A stretch of 36,416 nt of DNA from an uncultured bacterium. Lineage in GTDB: Bacteria; Planctomycetota; UBA1135; GCA-002686595. Below the pieces are notes generated by a model. That model did no database searches. It had not been told where the DNA came from and saw nothing but the letters and a program-made list of their open reading frames with translations. The first letter of the stretch is position 1. Each line of letters begins with the position of its first letter. The translations under genes were made by a program, and so were the position numbers. Shown one piece after another: positions 17,369-25,184 of this stretch. The stretch lies in the NCBI GenBank assembly GCA_937905825.1, contig CALCXM010000113.1:1-36416 (forward strand). The letters run 5' to 3'.

Positions 17369-18451
17369 ATGCTCTCGTCCGTGGCTGCTACCGACCTCAA
17401 TCCGACCCACGCCAAGCAATTGCGGGCCCAGTTGCTCGCCTGGTTTTCCCAGGAGCGGCGCAGTTTGCCGTGGCGCGAGAACCGCGATCCCTACCGCGTG
17501 TGGATCAGCGAAGCCATGTTGCAGCAGACGCGGGTCGAAACGGTCATCAGCTATTTCGAGCGGTTCATCGCGCGCTTCCCCAAGCTCGAGGATCTAGCGG
17601 GCGCGCAAGAGGAGGAGGTCCTGACCCTTTGGAGCGGCTTGGGTTACTACAGCCGCGCCCGCAAGTTGCGCGAAGCTGCGGTGGTCGTGGCCCAGCAACA
17701 CGGCGGGCAATTTCCCCGGACCCGTGAGGCGGCTTTGGCCTTGCCGGGGGTCGGGCCCTACACCGCGGGCGCCGTGCTCTCCATCGCCTACGACCTGCCG
17801 GAGCCCCTGGTGGACGGCAACGTCCAGCGCGTGTTTGCGAGACTCTTCGCCCTACGGGAAGTGGCTGGCTCCGGTCCCCTGCAGAAAAAGCTCTGGACTC
17901 TCGCCGGGAATTTGGTGCCCCAGGAAAGCGGCGCGGGGGATTGGAATCAGGCGCTGATGGAGCTCGGCGCGACCCTTTGCACGCCCCGGGATCCCGGTTG
18001 CGCGAGCTGTCCGGTGGCGACTTTGTGCCGCGCCCGCGAGCTGGGCCTCGTCCAGGAACTTCCCGTTCCCGCGCCGCGCAAAAAGCCCACGGAGGTGCGC
18101 TTGGAAGTTTTGGTGGCCAGTCGCGGTCGGGAGCTATTGCTCGAGAAACGCCCTGCAAGGGGCAGGATGGCCGGTTTGTGGCAGTTTCCGACTCTGGAAA
18201 CTGCCCCGGGCGACGCGCTCTTCCCGACGCATTTTCGCGGGGAGCTCGACGGCGCAACCCAGCTGCTGATCCCCGGGGAGCCCCTCGGTGAGCTGCGCCA
18301 CGCCATCACGCGCTACGCGATTCGCGCCCAGGTGCGAGCTGCAGAAGTGAGCGGGCAAGTCCCCGCCAACTGGCGCTGGTTCTCGCCCGAGGACCTGCAA
18401 GAAGCTCCCCTCACTGGCATGGCGCGCAAGGTTCTTGCTCAGAGGGAATGA
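17369..18451 (+). CDS. mutY: A/G-specific adenine glycosylase MutY
   Basis: A 360-residue base-excision repair enzyme that removes adenine mispaired with 8-oxoguanine. The helix-hairpin-helix DNA glycosylase core is clear: WISEAMLQQTRVETVI with the catalytic Glu48, LPGVGPYTAGAVLSIA as the HhH loop, and VDGNVQRVFARL with the catalytic Asp149. The [4Fe-4S] loop follows with the expected C-x6-C-x2-C-x5-C spacing (CTPRDPGCASCPVATLC). The C-terminal part (from about 225) is the NUDIX-like domain that reads 8-oxoG (LLLEKRPARGRMAGLWQFP). The length is normal for the family. It is divergent from the large membrane protein and upstream of the glycosyltransferase, but no functional link between these is evident. 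Confidence 0.97.
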   Translation: MLSSVAATDLNPTHAKQLRAQLLAWFSQERRSLPWRENRDPYRVWISEAMLQQTRVETVISYFERFIARFPKLEDLAGAQEEEVLTLWSGLGYYSRARKLREAAVVVAQQHGGQFPRTREAALALPGVGPYTAGAVLSIAYDLPEPLVDGNVQRVFARLFALREVAGSGPLQKKLWTLAGNLVPQESGAGDWNQALMELGATLCTPRDPGCASCPVATLCRARELGLVQELPVPAPRKKPTEVRLEVLVASRGRELLLEKRPARGRMAGLWQFPTLETAPGDALFPTHFRGELDGATQLLIPGEPLGELRHAITRYAIRAQVRAAEVSGQVPANWRWFSPEDLQEAPLTGMARKVLAQRE

Positions 18452-18488
18452 CGCATAGCCCGCCAGCCCGTAAACTTCGCCCCCCTCC

Positions 18489-18502
18489 GGAGGCCCCCCA
18501 TC
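18489..18502 (+). promoter_or_regulatory. Shine-Dalgarno and possible AUC start of the glycosyltransferase
   Basis: GGAGG (18489-18493) lies six bases before an ATC (18500-18502) that is in frame with the glycosyltransferase. The first conventional start, GTG at 18560, has no usable ribosome site; the AAAGG before it is one base away. Confidence 0.45.
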
Positions 18503-19426
18503 GAGAATCGAACAGTCCATCTGGTCACCGACCAGCCCGAAAATCTGACCGCCAAAGGCGTGACGATTGTCGTTCCCGCTTACAACGAAGAGAACGGGAT
18601 CGAAGGCGTGGTGAATCGCCTCTGCACTCTCGACCTCGGTGTTCCGACCACTGTGCTGATCGTCAACGACGGTTCCACGGATGGCACGGGAACTAAGTTG
18701 GCGGAGTTGAAGAAGCGTTACCCCGCCTTGCGCGTGGTCGAGCACCGGCACAACCAGGGCTACGGCGCCGCGCTCAAGACGGGCTTTGGCTTGGCCGAGA
18801 CCGAAGTTGTGGTGATCACCGACGCCGACGGCACGTACCCGGAGGATCGCATCGCGGACCTCCTGCTGCGCATCGATGCGGGTTACGACATGGCGATTGG
18901 CGCGCGTATCGGAGCGGACGTGAACATCCCCCTGATCCGCCGCCCCGCGAAGGCCGCCTTGCGGCACTTGGCCTCCTTCCTCGCTGGTTCTCGCATTCCG
19001 GACCTCAACTCGGGCCTGCGCGCCTTCCGCCGGCAGTTCGTGATGACCTACCGGCCGATTCTGCCGAACGGCTTTAGCTTCACGACGACGATCACTTTGG
19101 CGGCGATGACGAACAACCATCCCGTCGACTACGTCACGATCAACTACGCCCATCGCTCGGGGGACTCCAAGATCCGGCCGATCCGCGACACCTTGGGGTT
19201 CACGGCGTTGATCATTCGCACCGTGCTGTACTTCAACCCGTTGAAGGTTTTCTATCCCTTGACGATCCTGCTCGGCCTGGTGCTGGCCGCCTTTGTCGCC
19301 AACGATTTGTTCTTGGAAGACCCCGCGAACCTCAGCGACAAGACGGTGTTGATGTTCGTAGCGGTGGTGCAAGTGCTCAGCGTTGGTTTGCTGGCGGACT
19401 TGATCGAGAAGAAAGCCCGACTCTAA
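18500..19426 (+). CDS. Family 2 glycosyltransferase (polyprenyl-phosphate sugar transferase type)
   Basis: A GT-A fold inverting glycosyltransferase. It has 308 residues if started at the ATC at 18500, or 288 from the GTG at 18560. The sequence shows TIVVPAYNEENGIEGVV (nucleotide-binding start of the fold), VLIVNDGSTDGT, NQGYGAALKTGF, and the metal-binding DxD region ITDADGTYPEDRI. The fold ends with two hydrophobic segments (ALIIRTVLYFNPLKVFYPLTILLGLVLAAFV and TVLMFVAVVQVLSVGLLADL), typical of enzymes that move a sugar onto a polyprenyl phosphate at the membrane. The 20 codons before the GTG read as protein-like sequence (IENRTVHLVTDQPENLTAKG), which supports the upstream start. It begins 48 bases after mutY. 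The sugar and acceptor are not known. Confidence 0.9.
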   Translation: MENRTVHLVTDQPENLTAKGVTIVVPAYNEENGIEGVVNRLCTLDLGVPTTVLIVNDGSTDGTGTKLAELKKRYPALRVVEHRHNQGYGAALKTGFGLAETEVVVITDADGTYPEDRIADLLLRIDAGYDMAIGARIGADVNIPLIRRPAKAALRHLASFLAGSRIPDLNSGLRAFRRQFVMTYRPILPNGFSFTTTITLAAMTNNHPVDYVTINYAHRSGDSKIRPIRDTLGFTALIIRTVLYFNPLKVFYPLTILLGLVLAAFVANDLFLEDPANLSDKTVLMFVAVVQVLSVGLLADLIEKKARL

Positions 19427-19590
19427 GGGCCGGCGGCGGCGAGCAAGACGGTGGGGGCCCGGGAGCGCGATCAAGCCTCCAGTCCCGCGCCGGGGCAGCT
19501 TCGGGAAACCCCCGCAAGCCGCGGCATTCGGGCTCGAAAGGCCTGTTCGCTATGTGTTAGGTTTTTGGCTGACACCCCCCGTTGCACCCG

Positions 19591-21276
19591 ATGAATCCTT
19601 CCCCAAGCCACGTCGACACTCCCGAGCTTCGCAAGGGGCGCGGTGCGTTCTTCACGCCCCCTGAGATGAGCGCCTTCGTGGTGGACTGGGCGGTGCGCAA
19701 GGGGAGTGATTCCGTGTTGGAGCCCTCCTGTGGGGAAGCGAGTTTTCTGATCCCCGCGGGAGAGCGATTGCATTCCTTGCAGCGCAAGTCGCGGGCCAAG
19801 AAACCGATTGACGTCGGCGGCTTGCATGGCGTGGACGTTCATCGCGCTTCCGCCAAGGAAGCGAGTCGCCTGCTGTCGGAGGCCGGCTATTCGTCGGACA
19901 TTCGCGTGCACGACTTCTTCGATCTCGCGCCCACTCAACTCTTCGACGTGGTGATCGGAAACCCGCCCTACGTGCGCTATCAGAACTTCGAAGGCGAAGC
20001 GCGCGAGAAGGCCTTGGGGGCAGCCCTGAGCCAGGGGGTGCGCTTGAACCAACTCGCGAGTTCCTGGGCGGCCTTTACTGTGCACGCCGCGCGCTTTCTA
20101 AAGCCGGGCGGCCGCTTGGGGTTGGTGCTCCCCGCGGAACTCCTAACGGTGAAGTACGCGCAACCGGTGCGCCGTTTCTTGTTGGATCACTTCGCGAGCA
20201 TTCGCCTGGTGATGTTCGAGAAGCTGGTGTTCCCGGGTGTCTTGGAAGAAGTCGTGCTGCTCTTGGCTGAAGGCGAAGGGGGCACGGACAAGATCGAGGT
20301 CTACAAAGCGGATGGGTTGGAGTGCTTGCAGAAGCTGGAGGAGCGGCGCTGGAGCGCCTTCGCTCCAGAGTTCGGTGACAAGTGGACGCCAGCGCTGCTG
20401 ACCGCAAAGTCGTTCAACGCTTACCAACGGCTCGTTGGCGCCCAGAGCTTCTGTAGGCTCCGGGACTGGGGCAACACGTACTTGGGATCGGTCACCGGCA
20501 ACAATGGCTACTTCGCGGTGACCGAAGAATCCGTGCGTGAACTGCGTTTGCCCGAGAGTGCCTTGCTCAAGATCTCTCCCCCCGGGTCGAGGCATCTGCG
20601 GGGCTTGAGTTTTTCCAGCAGGGCTTGGAAGCGTTCCCTCGAGTCAGGCGCAGCCGGCTACCTGTTCTACCCGCCGAACGCCCGCATCGGTGCAGCAGTG
20701 AAACGCTACATCCAACTTGGCGAAGCCCAGGACGTGCACCAGGCCTACAAATGCCGCGTACGCAATCCCTGGTGGCGTGTTCCGCTCGTGCCCGTGGCGG
20801 ACATTCTGTTCACCTACATGAACCACGATCGCCCCCGGTTGGTTTCGAACGGGGCCAAGGTACATCACTTGAATTCGATCTACGGGATCAGCCTGAAACC
20901 GGAACTGCGCAAGCTCGGCGCTCCTCTCTTGCCCATCGCGGCCTTGAACAGCGCGAGCTTGTTGGGGGCGGAGATCGTCGGACGTTCCTATGGTGGTGGG
21001 CTGTTGAAGCTCGAACCCCGCGAGGCGGATCTGATGCCCGTGCCAACGCCGGAGCTGCTCGCGCAGGCCGCTGCGGACCTGCGCGCCCTGCGCAAGCCGG
21101 TGGAACAACGGCTGGCGGAAAACGACCTGCGCTCTGCGGTGGAGCTCGTGGACCAAGTGCTGCTACGTGACCACCTCCAACTAAAAGAAGGGCAAATCCG
21201 ATCGATCCGCAAGGCCCGCGAGGTGCTCTTCTCGCGTCGAACAACGAGAGCGAAGGGGAAGCATGGCACGCGTTGA
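19591..21276 (+). CDS. N6-adenine DNA methyltransferase of a type II restriction-modification system
   Basis: A 561-residue gamma-class (TaqI/Eco57I-like) adenine methyltransferase, which adds a methyl group to adenine N6 at a recognition site using S-adenosylmethionine. The N-terminus has motif X (GRGAFFTPPEMSAFVVDW), then motif I (SVLEPSCGEASFL, about 41-53) and the catalytic motif IV NPPY at 124-127 (FDVVIGNPPYVRYQNF). The region after about residue 250 is the probable target-recognition part, ending in a helical tail. The ATG at 19591 is preferred over a TTG three codons earlier; neither has a ribosome site. Its 3' end overlaps the next gene by 14 bases, and that gene has nuclease-like features, so the two probably form an R-M system. 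Confidence 0.92.
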   Translation: MNPSPSHVDTPELRKGRGAFFTPPEMSAFVVDWAVRKGSDSVLEPSCGEASFLIPAGERLHSLQRKSRAKKPIDVGGLHGVDVHRASAKEASRLLSEAGYSSDIRVHDFFDLAPTQLFDVVIGNPPYVRYQNFEGEAREKALGAALSQGVRLNQLASSWAAFTVHAARFLKPGGRLGLVLPAELLTVKYAQPVRRFLLDHFASIRLVMFEKLVFPGVLEEVVLLLAEGEGGTDKIEVYKADGLECLQKLEERRWSAFAPEFGDKWTPALLTAKSFNAYQRLVGAQSFCRLRDWGNTYLGSVTGNNGYFAVTEESVRELRLPESALLKISPPGSRHLRGLSFSSRAWKRSLESGAAGYLFYPPNARIGAAVKRYIQLGEAQDVHQAYKCRVRNPWWRVPLVPVADILFTYMNHDRPRLVSNGAKVHHLNSIYGISLKPELRKLGAPLLPIAALNSASLLGAEIVGRSYGGGLLKLEPREADLMPVPTPELLAQAAADLRALRKPVEQRLAENDLRSAVELVDQVLLRDHLQLKEGQIRSIRKAREVLFSRRTTRAKGKHGTR

Positions 21277-22009
21277 TGAGATCCTGGGGCGAGCCCTCGC
21301 GGAACTGCCCGACAAGCCCTCGGACGAATCCAAGTCCTCCGACAAGAAGGCCTACTCCGAACAAGTCTCGGCCGTCGTGGCCCGCGCCTTCGCCGAGGAG
21401 TTGCGCGAGCGCGGCATGCCTGGCGCACTCCCGGGTCCCAAGGTCGAACCGGGTTCCGGAAAAAAGGCGGGAGCGGAACGTCGCATGGCGGGCGGCATCG
21501 GCGCCAAGAAGGTGGACGTCACCTGGGCCACGGAAGAGTCCGGCTTGATCCTTTCGATCTCCGTTAAGACCATCAACTTCTGCGACAAGAAGTCCGGCAA
21601 CTTCCAAAAGAACCTGACCAACCGTCGCGGCGACATGCTCATCGAAGCGGTCACCCTGCACCGGCGTTTTCCCTACGCCGTGATCACAGGAGTCTTCTTC
21701 TTCGACAAGGGCGCCAGTGAAGACGCCACGGAACGCCGTCGTTCGACCTTCATCAACGCCAACTACCGCTTTCAACTCTTCTCCGGCCGCGACGACCCCA
21801 CGGACCGCGACGAACAATTCGAACGCATGTACCTGGTCCTGCTCGACAGTTCCCAAACGCCGCCCACCGCCGAATTCTTTCGCGTCGGCAAGGAGCCCGA
21901 GCCCGTCCAACTCGAAGAAGTCTTCAGCGACTTCGCCGACCTAGTCGCCAGCCGCAACCCCGACTTCTACGAATCCCTCCACGGCGAAATCCGCCGTAGC
22001 CCGGGGTAG
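21263..22009 (+). CDS. Probable type II restriction endonuclease partner (PD-(D/E)xK-like)
   Basis: A 248-residue soluble protein that starts 14 bases inside the methyltransferase gene. It has a charged N-terminus and then a possible PD-(D/E)xK active site: Asp85 in GIGAKKVDVTW, an acidic loop, and a strand LILSISVKT with Lys102. The usual second acidic residue before the Lys is a Ser here (SVK), so the site is degenerate or uses another acid such as Glu91/Glu92. Later strands (FPYAVITGVFFFDKG, FERMYLVLLDSS) fit a nuclease-like alpha/beta core. The overlap with an adenine methyltransferase is the main support. I do not recognise the exact nuclease family or the recognition site. Confidence 0.65.
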   Translation: MARVDEILGRALAELPDKPSDESKSSDKKAYSEQVSAVVARAFAEELRERGMPGALPGPKVEPGSGKKAGAERRMAGGIGAKKVDVTWATEESGLILSISVKTINFCDKKSGNFQKNLTNRRGDMLIEAVTLHRRFPYAVITGVFFFDKGASEDATERRRSTFINANYRFQLFSGRDDPTDRDEQFERMYLVLLDSSQTPPTAEFFRVGKEPEPVQLEEVFSDFADLVASRNPDFYESLHGEIRRSPG

Positions 22010-22022
22010 ATCCACGTCCCCG

Positions 22023-22718
22023 CTACTCCTGAAGCCATAGTTCCCGTTCACCAGCGATCATGATGTTGCGGTGAAACTCGAGGGCTTCGAGGCTCATGGG
22101 GAAGGCTGGGTTCGGGATGGCCACGGCGTCAAAGCGCTTCACCATCGAGGCGGGACGTCCAGCGCCCTCGAGGACTTCAAAGACGGTGGCGCACAGGAGA
22201 ACACCGAGGATGGTTGCGTCGATCTCCTCGCTTGTTGAGTTTGCAAGAAGCGCTGAGATCTCTTGCCTGTTGTTCTCAGCTGCTTGCTGGGGCCGCTCAT
22301 CAGGTGTTGTGCCCTTGCCCGACAGCCCTTTCAAGTGCTTCGCAACCCGCTCGACGCCTTTGATTTTTTCTGCCCGACGGAGGCAACGCATGAGATGGTC
22401 AAGGCGGACGGCCTCGGCGAAGGCTTCCACCGTGCGTGAAGGATCTGTTGAGTAGGCCCCACTCGGGCCAAAGATGTCTACGGGGAATCGGGCGAGCCAG
22501 TCAAGACTCCGGAGCTCCGAGGAGAGGTCGGAGTCTGAGAGCGAAACCTCCATCCGCTCGAACTGACTCTCGATTTCCAAGCGGATTCGTCCCGCCCGTT
22601 CTCCAGTCAAGAATCGGGGGCTGGCCACCTTCTTCTGCTTCCTGGAGTCTAGGGCGGCGGCTTCGGCAAGTTCGATGATTGTCTCTGCTCGCTCTATTGG
22701 TTGTAGGGCAAATTCCAC
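22023..22718 (-). CDS. Unknown protein in the accessory region
   Basis: An open frame of 231 codons from a GTG at 22716-22718, convergent with the restriction gene (13-base gap). The protein is mostly helical and soluble, with no motif I recognise. There is no clear Shine-Dalgarno, and the frame is closed by a TAG three codons upstream. The first residues (KVEFALQPIERAETI) look as if they could be the tail of the decayed hipA, so the real start may be further in, for example at a Met near 22550. It may be expressed with the hipB remnant upstream on the same strand. It could be a nuclease-associated or toxin-associated protein, but nothing in the sequence shows this. Confidence 0.5.
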   Translation of the reverse strand: MEFALQPIERAETIIELAEAAALDSRKQKKVASPRFLTGERAGRIRLEIESQFERMEVSLSDSDLSSELRSLDWLARFPVDIFGPSGAYSTDPSRTVEAFAEAVRLDHLMRCLRRAEKIKGVERVAKHLKGLSGKGTTPDERPQQAAENNRQEISALLANSTSEEIDATILGVLLCATVFEVLEGAGRPASMVKRFDAVAIPNPAFPMSLEALEFHRNIMIAGERELWLQE

Positions 22719-22724
22719 CTTGCT

Positions 22725-22945
22725 CTACGCCGGAAGGAACGAGCGCGTAAGCAGGCCCAGGGCTGGCTTCGTGGTCAGTGTCATTTGCTTGGCGATACCT
22801 GCGATGACCACCGCCGGAAGCTCGCAACATCTCCCGAGTTTCAGCCACTCCTTGACTCATAGGGCTCCTCGCGCAAGGGCAGAGCCAAGCTCACGGGTTG
22901 AGCCTTCGGATCTTGAAGCCAAGAGTTCGAGTACTCGAAGCTCAT
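22725..22945 (-). pseudogene. hipA toxin remnant
   Basis: The ATG at 22943-22945 overlaps the hipB stop codon (ATGA), as in intact hipBA operons. The first 34 codons match the HipA start pattern: FEYSNSWLQDPKAQPVSLALPLREEPYES. The frame then ends at a TGA (22841-22843). HipA kinases are normally around 400 residues, so the kinase core is missing. In the neighbouring frame (22856 to the TAG at 22725) the sequence ends in LLTRSFLPA, a pattern I recall from the C-terminal part of some HipA proteins. This suggests an internal deletion that joined the two ends. The N-terminal match is good, the C-terminal match weak. Confidence 0.65.
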
Positions 22946-23244
22946 TCCTGCCGCGCTCTCTTCGGTGCAGCCCGCGAGCTGATCAGCGAACATCCCTCTT
23001 CCGCGTCGGCCCATTCCTCCTTGCCTCCGTTCACATGTTGGACGATTCCGAGCCCTCTGCCGAAGATGCGCAGGACCGCGTCGACCTTGTCGATGCGCAC
23101 GGTTGGCTTGGCGGATTCAAGATCGGAGACGAAGCGACTTCCGACTCCCGCGTGCTCAGCGAGTTGTTCCTGCGTGAGTTTGTTCTTGCGCCGGGAGGCC
23201 CGCACAAAACCTGCTAGCGATTGGGGAAAGGTCGACAATGGCAT
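22942..23244 (-). CDS. HipB-type XRE helix-turn-helix regulator
   Basis: A 100-residue Cro/C1-type DNA-binding protein. The HTH lies at about residues 14-60 (VRASRRKNKLTQEQLAEHAGVGSRFVSDLESAKPTVRIDKVDAVLRIFG), and the pattern with LESAKPTVRIDKV is typical of HipB antitoxins. The next gene on the strand is the truncated hipA, overlapping by ATGA, which supports the HipB call. The AGGAG ribosome site sits one base before the ATG at 23242-23244 but seven bases before an in-frame TTG (23236-23238), so translation may begin two codons later. A perfect 16-base palindrome (23251-23266) just upstream is a likely self-repression operator. With hipA destroyed it is probably an orphan regulator. Confidence 0.85.
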   Translation of the reverse strand: MPLSTFPQSLAGFVRASRRKNKLTQEQLAEHAGVGSRFVSDLESAKPTVRIDKVDAVLRIFGRGLGIVQHVNGGKEEWADAEEGCSLISSRAAPKRARQE

Positions 23245-23250
23245 TCTCCT

Positions 23251-23266
23251 GCACCCGATCGGGTGC
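23251..23266. promoter_or_regulatory. Perfect 16-base palindrome, candidate HipB operator
   Basis: GCACCCGATCGGGTGC is fully self-complementary and ends seven bases upstream of the hipB ATG. HipB dimers repress their own operon by binding palindromes at the promoter. Only one copy is seen; HipB systems often have several. Confidence 0.55.
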
Positions 23267-23465
23267 GAGCGCGAGGGGGATTGGCAGGAAAGGGACCGAG
23301 GAGAGGTCCTCAAGCACCCTGGGACCAGACCCAGTCGCACTGGCGAGGGAGGGCCGCATTGTCTCGCGTCAGGGGCAAGCAGCAGCCTGGTGCAACGAGC
23401 TTTGACGATGGGGGCGACTCCCCCCGACCGTGTAGGTCGGGAGCTCGGGACGGACTACTTTGGGC

Positions 23466-24521
23466 ATGGGACGATTGCACAGAGTTCGGGATGCTTGCGG
23501 CGCTTCGCCACGGAAGCTGTGGGGGACTCGTCGACTGCTCGTCACGGGCGTTCTCGCCAGTTGCGTAGGGCTTCCAGCCGTTGCCGCGGCCAACGAGGAT
23601 CCACCCAAGGATCGCTCCGACGACTTGGTTTTGACTTGGATCACGGACGAGTCGGAGCCTTGTCTTGCTCGTGATAGTGGGATTCTCCTCGAGGTGCGCA
23701 ACATCAGCAACGAGGTCATCCCTCTAGGAGCAGTTGCTTTTGACTGGCTCAGATTCAGCCTTGGACAGGAAGGTGGGCGTTCAGTGTCGATCGGGGGGGG
23801 AGCCGGTAGCTGCAATATGGGGAGAGGCAAGAGCTTCTTCCTTCTGCCTGCGGGACTTGCGATTCACCTAAGGGTTCCATTCCCAGGGAGAGGGCCCGCA
23901 AGCTTGTCCGCTGGCAGAGTCGTCCTGACCGCCGAGGTTCATGTGGAGCCGGAGGATGAGCTGTACACGCGAGGTTTCTGTCGGCCGATTCCTTCGCGCC
24001 CCGGGGTGACAGCTCCAGAGCGTCCAGTCGAGCCCAGGTTCGCGGGGTATCGCGCCAACCGGAAAAGCCAACCGTTCCGGATCAATTGGAGCCTTCGTGA
24101 GGACCTCCCTGGGCGACCGGTGCGCCCGTCCGAGTGGTGGACTTGGTTCGCCGCTATCGGACGGCGGGGGCGTTTTGAGCAGACTGGGGATTGCACCTGG
24201 GGGCCGACGTTTCCGGGACCTAGACCGCCTGCGGACACCACGACGGATGTGCACGGGATCTACGCTGATGCGGCGCGGTCCTGGCAAGCTTCCCTCGGAC
24301 GTGGGTCATCGATTCCGAATGCGGATGACCTTGCCTTTGAGATCGCTTCCCACCCAGGGTTGTTCCACCTTCCCAAGGAACAGAAGCGCTGGCTCGATTG
24401 GGTTGTTCGGGAACACCCAGATTCTACCGGTGCGGCGCAAGCCCGGGAACTCGCGCGATGGTTGCAGCAGGGCTCAGAAGCCGAGACGTATCTGGCTCAC
24501 AGCAAGAGCATCTTTCGGTAG
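23466..24521 (+). CDS. Secreted protein of unknown function
   Basis: The start is taken as the ATG at 23466, giving 351 residues; a TTG two codons earlier is also possible. A rather long basic N-terminus precedes a signal-peptide core (LLVTGVLASCVGLPAVAAA). The mature protein begins NEDPPKDRSDDLVLTWIT and has a beta-rich first half (GILLEVRNISNEVIPLGAVAFDWLRF) that may be an immunoglobulin-like fold. The second half is Pro/Arg-rich and ends in a helical segment (LARWLQQGSEAETYLAHSKSIF). I recognise no family. Its base and codon use is less tightly biased than that of the core genes, and it sits at the end of the accessory region. A hairpin (CCCGACC-gtgta-GGTCGGG, 23423-23441) lies in the leader 24 bases upstream of the ATG. 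Confidence 0.6.
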   Translation: MGRLHRVRDACGASPRKLWGTRRLLVTGVLASCVGLPAVAAANEDPPKDRSDDLVLTWITDESEPCLARDSGILLEVRNISNEVIPLGAVAFDWLRFSLGQEGGRSVSIGGGAGSCNMGRGKSFFLLPAGLAIHLRVPFPGRGPASLSAGRVVLTAEVHVEPEDELYTRGFCRPIPSRPGVTAPERPVEPRFAGYRANRKSQPFRINWSLREDLPGRPVRPSEWWTWFAAIGRRGRFEQTGDCTWGPTFPGPRPPADTTTDVHGIYADAARSWQASLGRGSSIPNADDLAFEIASHPGLFHLPKEQKRWLDWVVREHPDSTGAAQARELARWLQQGSEAETYLAHSKSIFR

Positions 24522-24540
24522 GAGCCGGCCAACCCGCAAC

Positions 24541-24990
24541 TCACCCAGCCTGCGCATACACCGCGCGCACGATGCGGCGCAGGAAGTGTTCGATGTCGCG
24601 GGCGGTTCCGTCTTCTAGGTTAATTCGCGCTCCCAGGTCGGGGGCGGAGACGCGGCCGAGGCCGTCGCAGGAGAGGGGCACGTTGATTTCGCCGGTGCCG
24701 GGCAGGCCAGCGCCGTGGCTGAGCTCGGGGGCGGCGAGTTGCAGGACGAGGTGTTCGTCGCGCCATTGAATGCGCAGGACCCGGTCGCCTTGCTCGCCTG
24801 TGACGGCGTAGCGCACGCCATTTTCAACCGGGTGGTCCAGGGAGATGCAGCCGGAAACGGTCACGCGACCCTTGTCCGAGACTTCAATTCCGGTGGGGCC
24901 CAGATTCAGGTCGCGGAAGCGTTGCAGGAGCAGGCGGGCTTGTTCGGCGGTTACGGTTCCGTTGGGGCGGATCACGGTGATGTTCTTCAA
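24541..24990 (-). CDS. Small protein of unknown function
   Basis: A 149-residue soluble protein from a TTG at 24988-24990, convergent with the secreted protein (19-base gap). The first residues (KNITVIRPNGTVTAEQARLLLQRF) look like a real fold, but there is no Shine-Dalgarno. The frame stays open for another 17 codons upstream without a standard start, so the true start is uncertain. Later parts alternate beta strands (GRVTVSGCISLDHPVENGVRYAV, VLRIQWRDEHLVLQLAAPE) and end in a helix. No motif is recognised. Confidence 0.55.
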   Translation of the reverse strand: MKNITVIRPNGTVTAEQARLLLQRFRDLNLGPTGIEVSDKGRVTVSGCISLDHPVENGVRYAVTGEQGDRVLRIQWRDEHLVLQLAAPELSHGAGLPGTGEINVPLSCDGLGRVSAPDLGARINLEDGTARDIEHFLRRIVRAVYAQAG

Positions 24991-25184
24991 CGGGGTTGGA
25001 GGCCTGAGGCGTTCGAGGGGATAGAGTGGGTTGAGCAGGGCTCATGGCCCGCGGATGCGAACTATCGACTCCTTTTTTAGGGAAGTTGAACCCAGGGAGC
25101 GCCGCGCGTGTCATCTATGGGGCCCGGCGACTCCATCCAGTGCCGTGGCTCCCGCCCCGGATTGCTAAACTTTCCCAGTTACGC

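Noticed and set aside
18134..19474. 446-codon minus-strand frame opposite mutY and the glycosyltransferase
   Set aside because: Both plus-strand proteins are certain by motif, and the antisense translation is His/Gln/Arg-rich, as is usual for shadows.
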